64,000 nucleotides of DNA from Woeseiaceae bacterium (lineage in GTDB: Bacteria > Pseudomonadota > Gammaproteobacteria > Steroidobacterales > Woeseiaceae): the NCBI GenBank assembly GCA_028280615.1, contig JANQLK010000052.1, positions 62,001-126,000 on the forward strand, written 5' to 3'. The position numbers were made by a program, and so were the translations under genes. Within the stretch, counting starts at the first letter, position 1. Each line of letters begins with the position of its first letter. The notes below the pieces were generated by a model. That model ran no database searches and was not told where the DNA came from. It was given only the letters and a program-made list of their open reading frames with translations. Positions 60,279-64,000 of this stretch are shown piece by piece.

Positions 60279-60593
60279 CTATCGACGGTAGCTGCTCGGC
60301 AGGAGCCAGAAGTTCGTGATCACGCGGCCGGCCCCGGTCTTGAAGGCGACCACCGTCCCCGGGCGGAGTCGCGCCTTCGAAACGCTGTATGACTGCAGCG
60401 AGTGCACGACGACGTCGTCGGATATCGTGAATGTCGCGTCATCGATCACAATGCGGCCCTCGTCGAGGGACACGAAATCGATACTGCCCACGCGGCGCAG
60501 CTCACCCTGCGGGTAATAGTCGGGCAGGTCTCGCGCGGCGGCCGTCGCCGCGAGCACCCAACCCAGGATCAACACACTCAGAATCTTTTTCAT
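60279..60593 (-). CDS. small exported protein in the position of PilY2
   Basis: 104 residues from the ATG at 60591-60593, with CGGAG upstream. The signal peptide is MKKILSVLILGWVLAATAAA. The mature part is a small beta-rich domain (ELRRVGSIDFVSLDEGRIVI, then DDATFTISDDVVVHS, LRPGTVVAFKTG and ITNFWLLP) that could form an OB-like or barrel fold. It sits between pilY1 and pilE, the place held by pilY2 in Pseudomonas aeruginosa, whose product is similar in size. Sequence identity with PilY2 could not be tested, so this is a positional call. It is probably periplasmic and helps pilus assembly. Confidence 0.7.
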   Translation of the reverse strand: MKKILSVLILGWVLAATAAARDLPDYYPQGELRRVGSIDFVSLDEGRIVIDDATFTISDDVVVHSLQSYSVSKARLRPGTVVAFKTGAGRVITNFWLLPSSYRR

Positions 60594-60620
60594 GATTTGC
60601 TCCGAAGCCTTTGGTCGGGC

Positions 60621-63600
60621 CTACCGATTGAGTTCTTCCCAGGACAGTCGGCCGGTCCGCGGTCCGCCGAGGTCGATGATCTCGGTGACCTCGATCGTGC
60701 TGCCGCCGGTCGTCTGCGTCGTTGACGTGTAGCGCTTGTTCGCGAGGTTCACGGGTGACGCGGCGATGCCGGTGACCTGTATGCCCGCGGCAGGCTCATC
60801 GTTGATCGTGTCGCCATCGTCGATCGCAAAGTCGTTGTTGATGTCGAAGGCCACTTCAGGCGGCGCGCCGCCGGTCTCCCAGTCCGCCACCATCAGCCAG
60901 CTCGTACCGCCGGCCTGGCAGGGGTTATCGTCCGGTGTCGTTGTGTTGAAAAACACGAGATCGCCGCGGATGACCGCGTCGGTCACCTGGCGTTCGCCGG
61001 GGTCGGGAAGGTCGATGTACCAGCCGTCCGACACCGTGTAGTCCACCGGGTTCGTGGTCAGCGTGCGCCCCACCGTACCGTCGGGCGTCGAGCCCACGCC
61101 GATGGACTGCGCAACCAGGTCCGACTGCGTGACGCCGGGGCTGCCGCTGTCCCATACACCGACCATCGATTGCTGCGTGGTCGTCGTGATATCGGCAACG
61201 GTCAAATACTGGCCCGTGCCGAAGATCACGAGCGTATTGGGCTGGTTGAACGTCGATGTCGGCACGCCCGAGTTGCGCACGATGACCGGTGCCGCCGTAA
61301 TCGCCTGCCCCGACGGGCCCGTGTACAGGGGCGCGGGCGACGAACCGCTATGGTAGTCGACGTCCCAGTTGTTGGTGTTCGATCCGGCCAGGTCGAAGGC
61401 CCACATGTTGCCGCGCAGGTCGCCGGCGTAGACGCGGTCGGCGCGACCGTCGCCGTCCGAGTCGATGACGGCCGGTGTTGAGAGCCCGTTGCGATTCGCC
61501 GCGGTGCCGACTTCCGTCGAGATTTCGAGGTAGTCCGAACCCGACGTCCAGGTGCCGTCGAGGCCTTCTTCCAGGAACAGGATGAACAGCTTGGCCTCGC
61601 CGTCGCCGAGGTCGTTGTAGCCGTTACCGAAGACGGCGCCCCAGCGAATCGAATTGCCGGGACCCTCGAGCGGCACGATCGACGGGCGGCTGAACGTATG
61701 GCCGAGATCCGGATCGTCGCTGCTCGTGAACTCCCAGAGCACGGCGTTGGCGGCGGCAGTCGCCAGTTCGGACACCGCCGTCGGGTCGGTCACGTCGAGT
61801 GCGAACAAACCGCGGCCTCCGCCGCGCAGTCCTCCGACCATGATCGTCTTCCAGCCAACCGAGCCGGTCGGCGCAGTGCGCACGTAAGCATCGGCGAGCG
61901 TAGCCGTCAGGTCGACCTTGTACCGGTGCGTGTAGGCGGGATCGGTCAGGTAGTGCAAACCGTCGGCGGTGCCGGTCGAGAACAGCGACTCCGGCAAGTA
62001 GGCGAACAGCTCGCGGCCGCTCGACTGCTCGAGCGCATGCATCATGCCGTCGTTGCCGCCGACGTAGACGACACCCGGCCGCGACGCCTTCGCTTCACGG
62101 AATTCCGTGAAGGTCTGGCCCGCACTGCTCGGAAACGGCGGTACGTCGGGCCAGTTCGACTCGGGCGCGCCGGCGAATACCGGGCCGGAGTGCACGATGT
62201 CGCCCAGCCGGCTGGCACGAACACGCAGGGCTTTATCCGTATAGGTATCGGTGCCGTCGTCGTAGTAGCAGCTTCCGGCAGCCGCACGCTCGCAGGCCCG
62301 GTCGCCGCGCAGATAGCCAAGCCGGGCCATGCCCGTGGCGACGTTGTCCACGGCACCGCTCGGATTGGTCCGAAGGTCTGCCTTCTGCGCCGACGTCAGG
62401 GACGCCCACTGCAGCGGTATGCCGTCCGAACCGTCATAGCTGAGTATCGTTCGCGGCGATGTCTGGAGATTGCGCGAGGTCAGCTTCGTGCCTGCGGACC
62501 AGGCCGGAACCGTGGCGATCGTGCCCGAGTTCGGGTCCAGGTTGTAGGCCAGAAGGTCTCCGGACCAGCGCTCGCTGTTGAACAGCGCCAGGTACAGCTG
62601 CGAGTTGGTGCTCAACGACCCCGTGTTGAATGCAACCGACGACGAGGAACCGGTTCGTCCCTGGATCGATGTGAGCGCGCCGCGCAGGCCGTTGATCAGC
62701 TGCTCGGGGTTCTGCGCGCTCAGGAACTCGCCGCGGCCGTTCCAGGCCGCATGCCGCAGGTCGTCAATCCTGGCCTGATCCGTGTTGGGCACGGGCCAGG
62801 CGAACGGGTCCGTCGTGCTCGACGGCATCGCCGTCAGGGCGCCGTCGACACCGAACGCAACGGAATAGGTCACGACGTGCTGCGCCGTGTTCTCATCGAT
62901 GCCCGACGGCGGGGGTGCGAGCAGGTCGTCGACCCCGGGACGAAGGTCGTTCTCGTAGTAGTCCATCGCGATGTCGGCCAGCGTATCCGACTCGCCGTCG
63001 CCGTAGGGCCCCGCGGTACCGCTGTCCCAATCGGTGTTGTCGTCGCCATCGGCATTGCCGGCTCCGCTGAAACTGCCGTTGTAGAAGCCGTCCGTCATCA
63101 TCAGCGTGAAGTTCTGCTGACATTCGCCGCCGTCCGCCGCCGGTGCGGCCGGACAGCTGCCAAAAAAATCGTTGCTTTCGCAGCCCAGGTACTCGCCGGC
63201 CTCGTTGAGCGCGCTGCGGAGCGGCGTACCGCCGTCCGCCTGCATCGTATACAGCGCATCGAGGAGGGTCTTTTTCTCGCCGGTTCGCGGGTCTGCGTTC
63301 ATCGACTCGATGCTCGTATTGACCGAACCGTTGTTGTGCAGCGTCACGATGCCCATGCGTGCATTGCTGGCGTCGGCGATGACCTGGCCGTATGCCGCCT
63401 TCGCCACGAGCTCACGCCTGCGGTAGTAGCTGAACCAGTTGGCGAAGTTCTGTAGCTCCTCGGCGTAGGTGCACGAGGTCGGCACCGCGCAGTCGAGCCG
63501 CGCCGGGCCGCCGGCGTAGGTCGCGGTCGCCGGCCGGATTTCGATGAGCGTGTGTCCATCGTCGATGTCCACCGCGAGGTCGCCGTCCGTGTCGACCCAG

Positions 63601-64000
63601 GTGTAGTAGCGAGCCGGGTAGAAGTCCTCGACGTCGAACGAGGCCAGTCCGCCCTGACAATAGTCGGTCGAGTAGGTTACCTCGGCCGTCAGGTCAACGG
63701 TGCCGGTTCCCGGCACGTACGGATCGAGCGGCGCGGCGGTCGGGCTGACGTTGCCGTACGGCACGCCCGTGGAATCCTCGCCCGACCAGGGCAGATACCG
63801 GGTGCCCGGATCGTAATACGCCCGGTTGTAATCCCGGTTCCACGCCCGCCAGACACCGCCGTACGGCGCCGCGATGCCCTGCGCGTCCAGCCCCTCTTCT
63901 GTGGGTACGACCCAGTTGTCTTCGTTGTCGGCCGCGGGCTGCGCGTACTCGTAGCGGCAGCCCAGCCAGATGAGACCATCGTCTTCCTCGGTCATGAGGC
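60621..64000 (-). CDS. pilY1: type IV pilus tip adhesin PilY1, N-terminus beyond the window
   Basis: About 1125 residues are present and the frame is still open at the right edge; no signal peptide is seen, so the N-terminus lies outside. The N-terminal part has VWA-like features (LMMTDGFYNGSF, GGTPLRSALNEAGEYLGC). The C-terminal half is the PilY1 beta-propeller (VVYVGGNDGMMHALEQSSGR, WKTIMVGGLRGGGRGLFALD, IRWGAVFGNGYNDLGDGEAK), with the calcium-binding loop D-S-D-G-D-G-R-A-D before RVYAGDLRGNMWAFDL, the site that controls pilus retraction in P. aeruginosa. It ends with a short tail after the propeller. PilY1 primes pilus assembly and acts as adhesin and mechanosensor. Identification is firm. 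Confidence 0.95.
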   Translation of the reverse strand, partial: LMTEEDDGLIWLGCRYEYAQPAADNEDNWVVPTEEGLDAQGIAAPYGGVWRAWNRDYNRAYYDPGTRYLPWSGEDSTGVPYGNVSPTAAPLDPYVPGTGTVDLTAEVTYSTDYCQGGLASFDVEDFYPARYYTWVDTDGDLAVDIDDGHTLIEIRPATATYAGGPARLDCAVPTSCTYAEELQNFANWFSYYRRRELVAKAAYGQVIADASNARMGIVTLHNNGSVNTSIESMNADPRTGEKKTLLDALYTMQADGGTPLRSALNEAGEYLGCESNDFFGSCPAAPAADGGECQQNFTLMMTDGFYNGSFSGAGNADGDDNTDWDSGTAGPYGDGESDTLADIAMDYYENDLRPGVDDLLAPPPSGIDENTAQHVVTYSVAFGVDGALTAMPSSTTDPFAWPVPNTDQARIDDLRHAAWNGRGEFLSAQNPEQLINGLRGALTSIQGRTGSSSSVAFNTGSLSTNSQLYLALFNSERWSGDLLAYNLDPNSGTIATVPAWSAGTKLTSRNLQTSPRTILSYDGSDGIPLQWASLTSAQKADLRTNPSGAVDNVATGMARLGYLRGDRACERAAAGSCYYDDGTDTYTDKALRVRASRLGDIVHSGPVFAGAPESNWPDVPPFPSSAGQTFTEFREAKASRPGVVYVGGNDGMMHALEQSSGRELFAYLPESLFSTGTADGLHYLTDPAYTHRYKVDLTATLADAYVRTAPTGSVGWKTIMVGGLRGGGRGLFALDVTDPTAVSELATAAANAVLWEFTSSDDPDLGHTFSRPSIVPLEGPGNSIRWGAVFGNGYNDLGDGEAKLFILFLEEGLDGTWTSGSDYLEISTEVGTAANRNGLSTPAVIDSDGDGRADRVYAGDLRGNMWAFDLAGSNTNNWDVDYHSGSSPAPLYTGPSGQAITAAPVIVRNSGVPTSTFNQPNTLVIFGTGQYLTVADITTTTQQSMVGVWDSGSPGVTQSDLVAQSIGVGSTPDGTVGRTLTTNPVDYTVSDGWYIDLPDPGERQVTDAVIRGDLVFFNTTTPDDNPCQAGGTSWLMVADWETGGAPPEVAFDINNDFAIDDGDTINDEPAAGIQVTGIAASPVNLANKRYTSTTQTTGGSTIEVTEIIDLGGPRTGRLSWEELNR

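Overview
The window is a GC-rich chromosomal segment of a Gram-negative, aerobic, heterotrophic bacterium. Outer-membrane proteins (TonB-dependent receptor, OmpA-like protein, MipA, TorF-type porin), type IV pilus genes in the order pilE, small gene, pilY1, c-type cytochromes and DUF3019 all point to Gammaproteobacteria. A lineage near Woeseiaceae, Chromatiales or Steroidobacterales is my inference and was not tested. No rRNA, tRNA, CRISPR array, prophage or transposase gene was recognised.

Layout. 0-3 kb: a truncated RidA-family gene divergent from a LysR regulator, then two unrecognised genes in DNA that looks richer in A+T. 3-8.3 kb: a beta-propeller lipoprotein, then a compact MipA / DUF3019 / response regulator / histidine kinase operon. 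8.3-14.3 kb: one very large gene encoding a glycine-rich, thrombospondin-type-3, OmpA-domain protein. 14.6-19.6 kb: a divergon, with a cytochrome-porin and a heme-motif lipoprotein on one side and an ECF sigma factor, zinc-type anti-sigma factor and subtilisin-like protease on the other, separated by a dyad-rich control region. 19.6-35 kb: mostly single genes (TorF-type porin, alpha/beta hydrolase, beta-helix protein, diguanylate cyclase, polyphosphate glucokinase, amidohydrolase, DUF1295 reductase, LysR/pirin pair, small hypotheticals, BLUF photoreceptor, M20 peptidase, septum-formation-family protein).

35-42 kb: a membrane Ser/Thr kinase with TPRs, a large secreted BNR/VPS10-type protein and galactokinase. 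42-59.6 kb: a dense block for protein and peptide use, holding a TonB-dependent receptor, S9 and M1 peptidases, a beta-lactamase-fold serine hydrolase, two tandem DUF885 predicted metallopeptidases, a PQQ/cytochrome dehydrogenase coupled to them, a DUF1428 gene and an M24 Xaa-Pro peptidase. 59.8-64 kb: type IV pilus genes on the minus strand, with pilY1 cut by the right edge.

Non-coding structure is notable. A 165-bp near-perfect palindrome (25509-25673) ends in CTAGTGTCGTG. Short relatives of its ends recur at the 3' ends of other genes and supply their stop codons. A second long nested palindrome lies between the M24 peptidase gene and pilE (59623-59783). Several intergenic regions carry clear operator-like dyads. 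The most system-like candidate is the sigma/anti-sigma/protease versus cytochrome/porin divergon at 14.6-19.6 kb.
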